Below are positions 46,090 through 57,300 of a stretch of DNA of 64,000 nucleotides, in pieces (the stretch's first letter is position 1; every line of letters starts with the position of its first letter). The notes beneath the pieces were generated by a model. It was not told where the DNA came from and ran no database searches. It worked only from the letters and a program-made list of their open reading frames with translations. Where the stretch lies: NCBI GenBank assembly GCA_015231595.1, contig JADGBH010000017.1, positions 1 to 64,000 of the forward strand. The letters are read 5' to 3'. Source of the DNA: Desulfobacterales bacterium (GTDB taxonomy: Bacteria; Desulfobacterota; Desulfobacteria; Desulfobacterales; JADGBH01). The translations under genes were made by a program, and so were the position numbers.

Positions 46090-47157
46090 TTATATTCCGA
46101 TTATTAGTTTTCCGTGTTCAATTTTCCATTTTTGAAGTGACATATCTTCATTCAAATATTTAAGGGTATCAAGCCCGTGGGCAATATTATCCGAAATCTT
46201 GATATAATTTGATATAAGAGCAATAGCTGTAATGCCTATACTTGTATTAAAGGCTGAGCTTAAAATTACTTTTATATTTCTTTCTAAACAAAAATTAATA
46301 ATTCTAAAAACTGAGCTTATTCCATAAAAACTTGATGGTTTAATTATGATAGCCTTGATTTCGTCAGGAATGTTCAAAATATAATTTGATTCTGGATTTA
46401 TATGCTTATGCAATGATTCATCTAATGCAATCGGCCAAGGAACTTTAGATGCTTGCTCAATATCAGGCATAGGTTCTTCAACGTATTCAATATTAATATG
46501 TTTTAGCTCTTCGTAATATTGACGATAATCGCAAAAATTAAGGTATCGATTAGCATCGAGCCTTATAACTAAATTTCCTTTAAAAAAATCCCATAATTTT
46601 TGTATTTGAGCTATTTCATCGGCTTTTGACATCCTTGATATTTTAGCCTTAACTGTTTTAAATCCCTTTTCTTTTAAGTATTCCATCTGAAGTAAATTTT
46701 TTGATTCATTATTTTCTGGAATATATAATCCATTAATTGTTGAGATTAAATAATCTGATGAATCGAGTCTAAAAATATCCAATGTTTTTTGCCTGTTTCC
46801 CATTATCCAGAGAAAAAGCAGAGCAGACTCAATTCCAAATAATACATTTGAACTGAATTTTAAAGAGTTCGGAGAAATTATACCAAAAAATGGTAAAGTA
46901 AGATTAAAATTTTTAAATTCTATAATTTTATTAAAGAATTGCTCTTTAAATAAAATTATTTCTGCTCGACATCTTTCAAGTGTTTCATTGTCAAGTCCTT
47001 TTAGAGGAGCTATTTCTCCATAGCCGATATTATTATACTTATCAGCTATGGTAATTATAAATCCTTCCCTATTATAAACTTTATTGCCTGCTATATTTAC
47101 AGGCGCTTTAAAGGGAATATTAAAATAATTAAAATCAATTTTTGTAATCTTATTCAT
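46090..47157 (-). CDS. menC: o-Succinylbenzoate synthase
   Basis: A 355-residue enolase-superfamily protein. The catalytic KAKISR lysines, LDANRYL aspartate, EEPMPD glutamate, ALDESLH aspartate and the IKPSSF lysine form the usual OSBS set. It dehydrates SHCHC to o-succinylbenzoate. Its start overlaps the menA stop by four bases (ATGA). menF, menD, menH and menB are not here. Confidence 0.85.
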   Translation of the reverse strand: MNKITKIDFNYFNIPFKAPVNIAGNKVYNREGFIITIADKYNNIGYGEIAPLKGLDNETLERCRAEIILFKEQFFNKIIEFKNFNLTLPFFGIISPNSLKFSSNVLFGIESALLFLWIMGNRQKTLDIFRLDSSDYLISTINGLYIPENNESKNLLQMEYLKEKGFKTVKAKISRMSKADEIAQIQKLWDFFKGNLVIRLDANRYLNFCDYRQYYEELKHINIEYVEEPMPDIEQASKVPWPIALDESLHKHINPESNYILNIPDEIKAIIIKPSSFYGISSVFRIINFCLERNIKVILSSAFNTSIGITAIALISNYIKISDNIAHGLDTLKYLNEDMSLQKWKIEHGKLIIGI

Positions 47158-48035
47158 AAAATTAAACCAACGGACAAAAAGACAGAATATATAAGTAAAA
47201 ATTTACCGCTATCCGCTAATATATCATTAAATGTTGAATCAATAGGATCATTGAGTATTTTCATCCAGCTTTTTTTAAATAAAAGAGCTGATAGAGATGA
47301 AAAAATAATAATATAATGGCTCATCGTATAAAAAACATAAATTAAAGGAATTAAAGCCGATAAAATCATTAAATAAAAGGAAAACCACCTCGCTTTTTTT
47401 TCGCCTAACATTAATGCTATCGTTTTTTTGCCAGTGCTTACATCTGTTGCAATATCCCTTAAATTATTAATTGACATCATCAATGCTGATAAAAAACCTA
47501 ATCCAAAAGATAAAAGGATAACTTCAAATGAAACCGAAAAAGTATGGAGGTAATAGGTGCCGCATACAGCAATTATACCGAAAAAGATAAAAGCAAGAAT
47601 TTCTCCTAAACCATAATAAGAAAGAGGATATGGCCCTCCAGTATATAAATAAGCAGTTATTATAGCCGTAATTCCAATAATAATTATTGGGACGCCTCCC
47701 CTTAAAACTAAAGGAATACCAATAATTAATGCTAAAATAAAACACAAACCAAAACCATATTTTACTTCGTTATAACTTAAAAGACCTGTTTGTGTAACCC
47801 TTGTAGGCCCAAGACGGTTTTCTCCGTCAACCTTATTTATAGCATCAAAATAATCATTGACTAAGTTAGTTGCAATTTGAAGTAAAAAAGCGCACATCAT
47901 AGCTGAAAAAAAAATCCACCATTTAAAATTGTCTTCGTTTGAAGCTAAAGCTGTTCCAACAATTACAGGAGATACTCCTGCAGTTAATGTTTTTGGCCTT
48001 GATGCTATAATCCAGTATTTTATTTTTTGTCCCAT
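47154..48035 (-). CDS. menA: 1,4-Dihydroxy-2-naphthoate polyprenyltransferase
   Basis: A 293-residue polytopic UbiA-family enzyme. The two aspartate-rich motifs are NLVNDYFDAINKVD and NNLRDIATDVSTGKKT. About eight membrane helices are visible. It attaches the polyprenyl tail to 1,4-dihydroxy-2-naphthoate to give demethylmenaquinone. It is the first gene of the menA-C-E run. The first residues (QKIKYWIIASRPKTLTAG) match the family start. Confidence 0.9.
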   Translation of the reverse strand: MGQKIKYWIIASRPKTLTAGVSPVIVGTALASNEDNFKWWIFFSAMMCAFLLQIATNLVNDYFDAINKVDGENRLGPTRVTQTGLLSYNEVKYGFGLCFILALIIGIPLVLRGGVPIIIIGITAIITAYLYTGGPYPLSYYGLGEILAFIFFGIIAVCGTYYLHTFSVSFEVILLSFGLGFLSALMMSINNLRDIATDVSTGKKTIALMLGEKKARWFSFYLMILSALIPLIYVFYTMSHYIIIFSSLSALLFKKSWMKILNDPIDSTFNDILADSGKFLLIYSVFLSVGLIL

Positions 48036-48393
48036 ATTACCTCATATTTTTTTATGATGTCAAAATATTATATTGCTTAACCCAATGTTCCAGCAGAAGC
48101 TCGGAGAAAACACAAGTACCATCTAACAGTAAAAAGAATAATTTCTTTTTTTAAATAATGTCATTTGAATGGATTTTTGATCTATTAATACGTCCTCCAC
48201 ATGAAAATTTAACTTTTAAAATTTTTTTATATCACATTAACATTCTTTTTCGCAACAGAGCCCAGAAAGTAGTTGTGTGCGTACTTAATTTAAAATCATA
48301 TGTAAGGATGTTCCCAATTATTTATTGATTTTTTGTTTATTCTTAAATAAAACAAAAAAAACAACTTAAAATTTTATTTAAGGAGGACATATT
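48036..48393. other. Gene-free divergent region between menA and the TPR/OMP gene
   Basis: A 358-base AT-rich stretch between divergently transcribed genes, so it should hold promoters for both. I see no coding frame, RNA gene or riboswitch that I recognise. A weak promoter-like pair (TTGATT at 48325-48330 and TAAAAC at 48348-48353) and a clear AAGGAGGA ribosome site before the GTG at 48394 are all I can point to. Confidence 0.4.
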
Positions 48394-49983
48394 GTGGAAT
48401 CATTATACCTTTTTGTCAAAAATAAAAAAATTGTGATTTTAATCATATTGTTTTTATGCGTGTTGACGATGGAAACAAATGTGTATTCTCAACAAAATGC
48501 ATTGAATCATTTTATTGATGGGATTGAGGATTTTGAAAAAGGCAATTACAATGAGGCTTTAAATTCAATAAAGAAAGCTATAGAGATGGACCCTTTAAAT
48601 TTGGAATTCACATATTATCTTGGTGTTGTTTATTCTGCGATGAAAAATTATAAAGAAGCTTTAAAAATATTTGAATCATTAGTTCAAAAAGATTCTGCTC
48701 AGTTTTCAAAAGCTTATTTTGAAATTGCTGCTATTCATTCTAAAAATAAAGAATATTCTGAAGCGCTCGATTCTTTATCAAAGTTAGAAATTTTAGAACC
48801 AGACAATGCAAGAGTTTTTTTGGAAAAAGCTTATGTATATTCAAATATGGAAAAATTTGACCTTGCCGAGCAAAATTTAAAAAAAGCAATGGAGCTTAAT
48901 CCTGATTTAAAGCAACTTGTTTATTATGAGTTAGGAGCCATAATGGTAAAAAAAGAAGATACCAATTTAGCTGTTGACTTATTTAATCAATGTATTGGAA
49001 TTGATTCAACAACGGCAATAGCGAAAAATGCTAAAGATGCTATTGAAAGTGTAAAATTAATGGAGAGATTGATAAAAAACTGGAATATAATGATTTCTTT
49101 CGCATGGGCATATGATGATAATGTACCATTGGATCCTCTTGATATTGTAAATCCTTCGTCTGGAAGAACTATTGACAAAGGAGATCAGTTTCAAAGTTTA
49201 AGTCTATCCTTGAATTACAAATTTTTATCTCAAAGGCACTTAGAAAGCGGTTTTGGTTATACCTTTTCTAATATAGGTTATAAAGAGTGGGTAGCTAACA
49301 ATATTCTTGCTCATAATCCAAGACTATATATTCAATTTGTTCAGAAACCTGTTGCTTTTAGACTTCAATATGATTTTAGCTATTATTATTCTGGTGGTGA
49401 TGAGGATGACCAACTAATGGATGGATTTTATCTTACTTTTGGCGGTTCTTCCGAAGATAAACTTCGAATGCATACTATCTCACCTTCTATCAGCATCGAT
49501 GAACCTTACAACTTGAAAACAGATGTTAATTTTATTTATCAAAATAGAACTTATTTAGACGGTATTACATCTGATGCTTCTTTATATGCTTTGGGAATTG
49601 TTCAATCTTATAAATTTGAAAATTTCGAGCTTTACCCAAGAGTAGGATATAAATTTGGTTATCAGGACTCTGATAAAAATGATTCTTCTTATAGATACCA
49701 TGAAGGTGTAATTGGATTGTCCGCTCCTAATTTATACAAATTTATGGTTGATAGTTCTTTATCTTATATCAGAACTGAATACGTTCACTTCCCTGTTAAA
49801 GGTGATAGAAGAGATAGGAACTATATGTTTTCATTCTCAGTTACAAGACTATTAACTGAAAGATTATATGCTCAGATTTCATATAGCTATAACTATAACG
49901 AATCAAATGTAACTGATAATGGAAAAGATCCTTATAATTTTAGGAAGAATGTTTATCTTTTTGGATTAACTCTTAATTTTTAG
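48394..49983 (+). CDS. TPR-repeat protein with C-terminal outer-membrane beta-barrel
   Basis: A 529-residue protein starting with GTG at 48394, backed by TAAGGAGGA. A signal peptide covers about 1-33 (IVILIILFLCVLTMETNVYS). TPR repeats fill about 35-215 (GNYNEALNSIKKAIEMDPLN and similar). From about 230 to the end the chain has alternating amphipathic strands with aromatic girdles and a final aromatic-ended strand (RKNVYLFGLTLNF), typical of an outer-membrane barrel. The layout resembles surface lipoprotein assembly or polysaccharide-secretion barrels with a periplasmic TPR domain. It begins the OMP-FecR-giant surface protein cluster, 16 bases before the FecR gene. Confidence 0.8.
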   Translation: MESLYLFVKNKKIVILIILFLCVLTMETNVYSQQNALNHFIDGIEDFEKGNYNEALNSIKKAIEMDPLNLEFTYYLGVVYSAMKNYKEALKIFESLVQKDSAQFSKAYFEIAAIHSKNKEYSEALDSLSKLEILEPDNARVFLEKAYVYSNMEKFDLAEQNLKKAMELNPDLKQLVYYELGAIMVKKEDTNLAVDLFNQCIGIDSTTAIAKNAKDAIESVKLMERLIKNWNIMISFAWAYDDNVPLDPLDIVNPSSGRTIDKGDQFQSLSLSLNYKFLSQRHLESGFGYTFSNIGYKEWVANNILAHNPRLYIQFVQKPVAFRLQYDFSYYYSGGDEDDQLMDGFYLTFGGSSEDKLRMHTISPSISIDEPYNLKTDVNFIYQNRTYLDGITSDASLYALGIVQSYKFENFELYPRVGYKFGYQDSDKNDSSYRYHEGVIGLSAPNLYKFMVDSSLSYIRTEYVHFPVKGDRRDRNYMFSFSVTRLLTERLYAQISYSYNYNESNVTDNGKDPYNFRKNVYLFGLTLNF

Positions 49984-49999
49984 ATAATGAGGGAATTTT

Positions 50000-51253
50000 A
50001 TGAAAAAAAATAATATGCTGAAAGTAAAGATAATGGCTATAATTTTTATAGGAGTATTTATGCCATTATTGGCTTATGGAGAAGTAGTAATTGGAAAAAT
50101 TACTAAATTTAAGGGCACTGCTTATATATATCGCGAAAAAGTATCAAGGCCAATAAAAGCTTTTTTAGGAATGCAGGTTTGCTTAAAGGATAGATTAAAA
50201 ACGAGTGACGATTCAAATCTTAGGATTGAACTCAATGATGGTAGTATACTTAGTCTTGCTGATAAAAGTGATGTTAATTTAGACAAGTTTGAATTTGATG
50301 CAAAGAGTAAAAAAAGAAATGCATTTTTTAAGATGTTTATAGGAAAAATGCGAGTGTTTGCTAATGATATGTTGGGATTTAAAAATAAAAATTTTATGAT
50401 TGGAACACCTACCGCTGTTTGCGGAGTCAGAGGAACAGTTTTTATAGTTTTAGTAAAATCAGCATTTGAGACTAAAGTTGTATGTTTTGAAAATGCGGTT
50501 CAAGTCGCAAACGTTTTGAATCCAAAGGATTATGTTATTTTAACTAAAAATATCGCTACTACTGTTATGAGTTCAAAAGCACCAGCACCTCCGGTTACCA
50601 TTACTTCTGATGAACTAAACGTTTTGGAAAAAGGTTTAGATCTAACAGGTGGAATTAAGCTTTCTTCTGAAGAGAAAAGCCCGCAAGAACCAAAGGTAGA
50701 TGAGACAAAAATAGAAGAACCAAAAAATGATATATCTTCTGAAACATCTACAACAATCGCAACGACAACAACAATCGCAACGACAACAACAATCGCAACG
50801 ACAACAACAAGCACAACGACAACAACAAGCACAACGACAACAACAAGCACAACGACAACAACAAGCACAACGACAACTACTACAACGACGACAGAACCAA
50901 CGACAACTACTACAACGACGACAGAACCAACGACAACAACTACTACAACGACAACAGAACCAACAACAACAACTACAACTACAACAGAACCAACAACAAC
51001 AACTACAACTACAACAGAACCAACAACAACAACTACAACTACAACAGAACCAACGACAACGACTACAACGACAACAGAACCAACGACAACGACAACGACT
51101 ACAACGACAACAGAACCAACAACAACGACAACGTATACGTATCCACCAGCAACAACAACGTCAACGACAACGACAACAACTTCAGCGACGACAACAACGA
51201 CAACCACTATGGTTTATCCAATTTTACCTGGACCTCCTGGAAGGCCTATATAA
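50000..51253 (+). CDS. FecR-domain protein with long threonine-rich tail
   Basis: A 417-residue exported protein. A signal peptide covers about 1-27. A FecR-like domain covers about 35-165 (ELNDGSILSLADKSDVNLDKFEFD, GTPTAVCGVRGTVF). Residues about 250-405 are a low-complexity Thr tail of many TTTTTTEP units ending in PGPPGRP. FecR domains in such proteins occur with outer-membrane systems and surface adhesins. The tail looks like a flexible, possibly glycosylated, stalk. It sits between the TPR/barrel gene and the 1999-residue surface protein gene, and the three probably act together. The reverse frame also opens over the repeat, but that is a by-product of composition. Confidence 0.82.
   Translation: MKKNNMLKVKIMAIIFIGVFMPLLAYGEVVIGKITKFKGTAYIYREKVSRPIKAFLGMQVCLKDRLKTSDDSNLRIELNDGSILSLADKSDVNLDKFEFDAKSKKRNAFFKMFIGKMRVFANDMLGFKNKNFMIGTPTAVCGVRGTVFIVLVKSAFETKVVCFENAVQVANVLNPKDYVILTKNIATTVMSSKAPAPPVTITSDELNVLEKGLDLTGGIKLSSEEKSPQEPKVDETKIEEPKNDISSETSTTIATTTTIATTTTIATTTTSTTTTTSTTTTTSTTTTTSTTTTTTTTTEPTTTTTTTTEPTTTTTTTTTEPTTTTTTTTEPTTTTTTTTEPTTTTTTTTEPTTTTTTTTEPTTTTTTTTTTEPTTTTTYTYPPATTTSTTTTTTSATTTTTTTMVYPILPGPPGRPI
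50748..51208 (+). repeat. ACA/ACG-rich coding microsatellite
   Basis: A 460-base run dominated by ACA, ACG and ACT codons, with the 27-30 base unit encoding EPTTTTTTTT repeated about eight times in its middle. It lies wholly inside the FecR gene, and unit copy-number change would keep the frame. It stays open in all three plus frames and in one minus frame. Confidence 0.85.
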
Positions 51254-51326
51254 AAGAAGGTTTTTATATTGTGAGTAATAAGAAAGTTAAGGTTTAACAT
51301 TAAAATATGGATATAAAGGTAAAAAT

Positions 51327-54300
51327 ATGAAAAAAAAATTTTTTAATAAAATTATAGCTCGAGTAATTTCATTTATTTTAGCTGTAATAATATTTTCTCC
51401 TTTTGATTGTATAGGAGCGATAACAACTTCTGAGCGTGACGCTATATCTGGAACAACTTCGATAGCTGTAAAAGAATGGGAGATGTTGAACAGTGGAGTT
51501 TCTTCTGAACTTAATTCCATTTGGGGAGCGGATGATAAAATTTTTGCTGTTGGTGCCGCTGGGGTAATTTTAGAATCCGACGGAAGATATTGGTGGCGAA
51601 TTGATAATGGATTAACTCAAACTATTAATGATATATGGGGAGTTGATTCTTTGAATTTATTTGCGGTTGGAGCTGGCGGAACAATTTTGCAATATGATGG
51701 AACAACGTGGACACAGATGAGTGTATCACCTACTGGGGTAGTTTTTACGGATACTTTTAATTCAATATGGGGTACTTCAGCAAACAATATTTATGCTGTA
51801 GGTGAAAATGGTATTATTTATCATTATGATGGCGTAAATTGGACATCTATTACAAGCGTAACTACTGAAAATTTAAATAAAATATGGGGCATCCGAAGTT
51901 CTGTTGGAGTCAGTATTTATGCTGTTGGTGCTAATGGAACAATAATTCATTATGACGGAATTAGCTGGCAAGCTGTTACAACTTTATCAACTGAAACTTT
52001 TAATGATATATGGGGAAGCAGTTCTTCAGATATTTTCGTTGTAGGCACTAACGGTACTATCCTTCATTATAATGGTTCTACCTGGACATCAATGACATGT
52101 CCTGTTTCTGAAGATTTGAAATCAGTATGGGGTAGTAGTAGCTCGGACGTTTTTATAGTAGGTACAAATGGAACAATTTTGCACTATGATGGCATTTCCT
52201 GTACTTTGATGATAAGTTCTTCAATTGATAATATTAATGGAATATGGGGCAGAAATGAAGATGATGTTTTTGCTTGCGGAATAAATGGTAATATTCAGCA
52301 TTATGGCTATCCTCTTATTTCTATAACAGGAAAAATTACAGATGGAACAAATGGAATTGAAAATGTGTGCGTTCATGCTTATTCAGAACTATGTTGGAAT
52401 GGAACAAGTTATCATGTAATGACAGGCGCTGATGGAACTTATGAGATAGAGATACCTATAAGTAAGTCTGTATATATTGTTGCTGACGCAAGATGTTCGG
52501 GGCTTAATTATGTTGATGAATGGTATGATGGCGTTGACGGAAATTTGGATTGTAATTACGCTACCCCTGTTTTAGCAGGAGCATCAAATATAAATTTTGT
52601 TTTAGACCTTGGCGGGACTATATCCGGAAGAGTAACTGATGGAGTAAATGGTGTAGCTGGAGTTGATGTTAGAGCAGGGTCTGGCTTATGTGGAAACACT
52701 CCATACTTTGGTTCTTTCACAGATATCAACGGTGATTATACAATTACTGGACTTCCTCTTGGTTCAGGAGTTTATGTTTACGCTCAACCTTATTATAGTT
52801 CAGATTATATAGCTGAATGGTATGACGGAATAGATGGAACGTTGATGTGCGATTTTGCTGCACTAGTTCCGCTTAATTCAACTAATATTAATTTTGTTCT
52901 TGAAACAGGGGGGGCAATTTCTGGCAAAATAATGGATAAGGCTGGAAATCCAATAAAGGACGCATATATTTTTGCTTACTATGAACAATGTGGCGGATCT
53001 ATTTCTTATTTTGGGCACAGTGGATCAGATGGAACTTATACAGTTAATGGAATTCCATTAGGGAGTGAGCTTTATGTTAAAGTTGAAAGTCAAGGAAATT
53101 ATGTTAGTGAATGGTATAATAAATTAGATGGAATAGAGGATTGTATGCAGGCGAATCCTGTTTTAGTAGGGTCTGCAAATATTGATTTTTATCTTGAAGC
53201 AGCCGACATTATTTCAGGTAAAATTACTGATGGAACAAATCCAATTCCAGATGTTGCTGTAGTAGCATATGTTAAAAAATGTAATAATGGTGGAATGCAA
53301 TATCATGGTAGAACCGATAATAACGGAAATTATGAAATCAAAGGAATACCTGCTGGAATTCAAGCTTATATATATGTTAATCCAACATGGGATGGAAAAA
53401 ATTATGTAAAAGAATGGTATGATGGAGCAGATGGAACGATTGATTGCTATTTAGCGACAGCAGTTTTAGCGGGTTCAACAGGGATTGATTTTATTTTGCA
53501 GCAAGGTCTTACAATTTCAGGAAAAGTTACTAATGGAACAAAGGGATTGCCTAATGTTTATGTTGAAGCCGGAACGGAAAAATGTTACGCAGGAATACGT
53601 TTTAGCGGACAAACGGATGCTAATGGAAATTATCAAATTATAGGTATCCCTCAAGGTTATAATTTATACCTTTTTGCTGATTCAACTTGGGTAGGCTTAA
53701 ATTATGTTATGGAATGGTATGATGGAGCGGATGGAACGCTTGATTGTAGTCTTTCTAAGTCTGTTTTAGCTGGAAATGCTGGAATAGATTTTATTCTTGC
53801 GCCAGGTGGAAAAATATCAGGAGTAGTAACCGATGGAGCTAACAACCCTATTTCAAAATTATGGATACACGCTGCTACTGATAAATGTGGTTCAGGCTTT
53901 GGATTCTCTGCTGAAACTGATTCGTCAGGAATGTATGAAATATTAGGGTTACCTCTGACGTATGATTATTTTGTTTATGTCGAAGGAAATTCCTATGGTC
54001 AGAATTATATAAGTGAATGGTATGATGGAACAATTGATTGTAATTCAGCACAAGTGATTGCTCCAAATACTTCAAATATAAATTTTGTTTTGGAAGCAGG
54101 TTTTTCAGTTTCAGGTAGAGTGACAGATGAAAATAGTGTTGGTATAGCAAATGTGCCAGTTAATGTTTTTAAAGAGCAATGCGGTCATAATTTAGTTTAT
54201 CCAGTAATGACTGATGCGGATGGATTTTATGAAATAACAGGACTATCATCAAATTCTATTGTGTATATCTATGTTGATGGCAGCGTAAATGGTCTTGATT

Positions 54301-57300
54301 ATGTATTTAAATGGTATGATGGTGCTAATGGTACATTTGATTGCGCTAAGGCTATGCCTGTTGCTGTAGGCGCAGTTAATATTGATTTTATGCTTGAAAA
54401 AGGCGGTATAGTTTCTGGAACAATTAAGGATACATCGGGCAACCCATTATCAGATATTTCGGTTGGCATTTTTTCATCTAAAGACGGTGTATGTAGTGGA
54501 TTTTTATATAAAAGTATTTTTTCTGACTCTAATGGAGAATATAAAGTAAATGGACTTCCTTTAAATACGGATGTTTATATTCTTGCAAGTGGACATAATA
54601 GTGGAAAAAATTATGTTACATCATGGTATGGAGGTGTTTCTGGTAATATTGATTGTAATAATATTACTTCACAACCAGTACCCGTTGGATCCACTAATAT
54701 TGATTTTGCATTAGAAAAAGGTTCTTCGATTTCTGGAGTTGTTTATAAAAGAGAAAATTCAACTCCTATTGATGTTGGCAACTTACAGATATTTGCTATA
54801 CAGGGAGATACTTGTAATACAACTTTATTTTTTGGGCAAGCCTTTATGGAACAAGGATCAGGATCGTATAATATTATTGGTTTACCTGCAGGGACTTATT
54901 ATTTAGCTATAAAAGATGGAGACTCAAAGTATAAAAGTTTATGGTGGAATGAAAAGGGAGGATCAATACTTTGCGAGAAAGCTGAGTCTTTTTTTGTTGA
55001 AGCTGCTACATCAGTTTCAGGAAAAGATTTTTATCTTTATATTGATACAGATAATGATGGTATGTCTGACGGTTGGGAAATTAAATATTTTGGTGATTTA
55101 AGTCATGACGGAACCCAAGATTCCGATAACGACGGAGTAAATGATTTAGATGAGTTTTTACATCGTATTATTCCAATAAATTCTGATTCTGATGGCGATG
55201 GCTATTATGACGGAGAAGAAATTGAGAGAGGATCTTTAGCAAATGACAGTACATCAGTTCCAGTTTATTCGGGTGATTCCTATTATATTGATTCTTCAAA
55301 TCCTCTTTTAGGCAGTGGAACAAAGGATAATCCATGGAATTCTATTTGTCATGCTTTTCAAGTTGTTAATGGAGGAGTTTCAGGTGAAAAATATTATTTA
55401 TATGCAAAAGGTGTATTTCAATTCAAAGATGAATCATGCAGTTCTTTAATTATAACGCAGGATAATGTTTTTATATATGGAATTGACGGAAAAGCTGTAT
55501 TAGACGGTACCGGCGTAGGTAGTATTGAAATCTCCTCAGATGCTGAAAATGTTATAATTTATAATATGGATATTGGAAATTTTGATAAAATTTACATGGA
55601 TATCCCTCGTTTCCCTATTATTATTAATGGAGATAATATTAAAATAATTGATTGCGATATACATAACATTTCTGGAACCCCAATTACTATTTCTGGAGGA
55701 AAAAATGTTGTGATTGAGAAATGCAATATTTTTGATTATTCGTTTGATGTCGAATACAGCGGAATAAATATATCTAATTCAACGGATGTTAAGATTATCA
55801 ATAATTCTATAAATCATATAATCTCGCTTAATGGTAAAGGTACTGCTATCAATTCTAATAGCTCTATATCTATTTTAGTTGAAGGTAATAGGATAAAAGG
55901 TGATGATTATACTGGCATATATTTTGTTAGTTGTTCAGATGTAAATATTTTTAACAATATACTTAATACTGACGGTATGTCGGCAAGTTTTGGAGACGAA
56001 TATGGTATTTTTGTTTCAAGCTCTTCTACCGTTAAAATAATGAATAATACAATTGATAAGTTTAATACAGGTATTGAATTTTATTTAGAACTATTTTCTG
56101 ATGAGATAGCTTATAACATTATTACGGGTGTCAAGACTATTAGTTTACATGGAATATATATTGAAGGAGACATATTGCCGTCTATTCGTTATAATAATGT
56201 TTTTAACTATATAAATAACTATGGAGGCACTAATTTAACTGATCTTACGGGAATAACTGGCAATATATCAGAAGATCCTCTTTACGAACATGATTTAACT
56301 GCCTATTTACTGAACGAAAATTCTCCGTGTATTGATGCTATTCCTGAATCAGAAGGAGGCACTGTTAAACATGATATAGCTTCTATGAAGAGACCTATCG
56401 ATGGTAATAATGATAGTGTATTAGCTTATGATATGGGAGCTTATGAAATTCCTACAACTTCCACTTATCAGCTTACTGTTATTCCATCTTCTGGGCTTGA
56501 AACTGATTATAGAGCTTTTTCAATTCCTGCGCATTTAAAAAAAGGTGATACTTTGCTTTCTGTAATGGAAAATCATTTTGGAACATATGATTCAACATTA
56601 TGGAGAGTTTTTGGATGGAATGGTACTGATTATATTGAATTAAATGATGCTAATTTTGATAATGAAATTGAGTTTTATCCTGGAGTTGGATTATGGATAA
56701 TTAGCAGGTTAGGCCAAAATGTAGATTTTGAAGGGTTTATTCCAAATATGGATTGCTATGTCATTGAACTCAATCACCAATGGAATTTATTTAGTATCCC
56801 ATGGTTAAATGTTGAATCAGAAGGAGGAATATATTTAGGTAAGATAGGTATAACTGATGGGATTGATATTTTTTGGTTGACAGCGAATCAATATACGAAT
56901 TCACACGTATGGGAATATACAGGTAGTGGCGCAAGTTCAGGGTATGTAAAAGTAGAAGGTCAATCTGGTTTATTAAAGGTTGGCGTTGCTTATTGGATTA
57001 AGGTTGTTAATCGTGACGGTAAGGAATTAAAGCTGCTTATTCCAAGAGATAATAATGGTAATTATTTTACTGCAACATCTGTAGGAATATCAAGGAGTGC
57101 TATTCTTAAAGTTAACGATGATGAGTTGCCTCCGCCTCCTCCTGGTGGAAGTAGAGCAATTGCTTCAGGGAAAGCAGGTTGTTTTGTTAATTCTTTAAAT
57201 TCAAACAATATAATCATACTATTATTCTATATTAGTATAGGATTTTTGGCTATAATATATTTGGTTCTGAAAAGATACATAAGTCAATTACCCAGCCCAC

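Noticed and set aside
50530-51207. 225-residue valine-rich minus-strand frame over the Thr repeat
   Set aside because: It is the complement of the ACA/ACG repeat (all GTT/GTC/GTG); it has no ribosome site or independent sequence character.
50748-51208. Possible CRISPR array
   Set aside because: The units are contiguous simple-sequence codons with no spacers, and they stay in frame inside a coding gene.
50727-51278. 183-residue Gln/Arg-rich plus frame in the same repeat
   Set aside because: It is a frame-shifted reading of the FecR Thr codons; the real gene carries a signal peptide and the FecR domain in the other frame.
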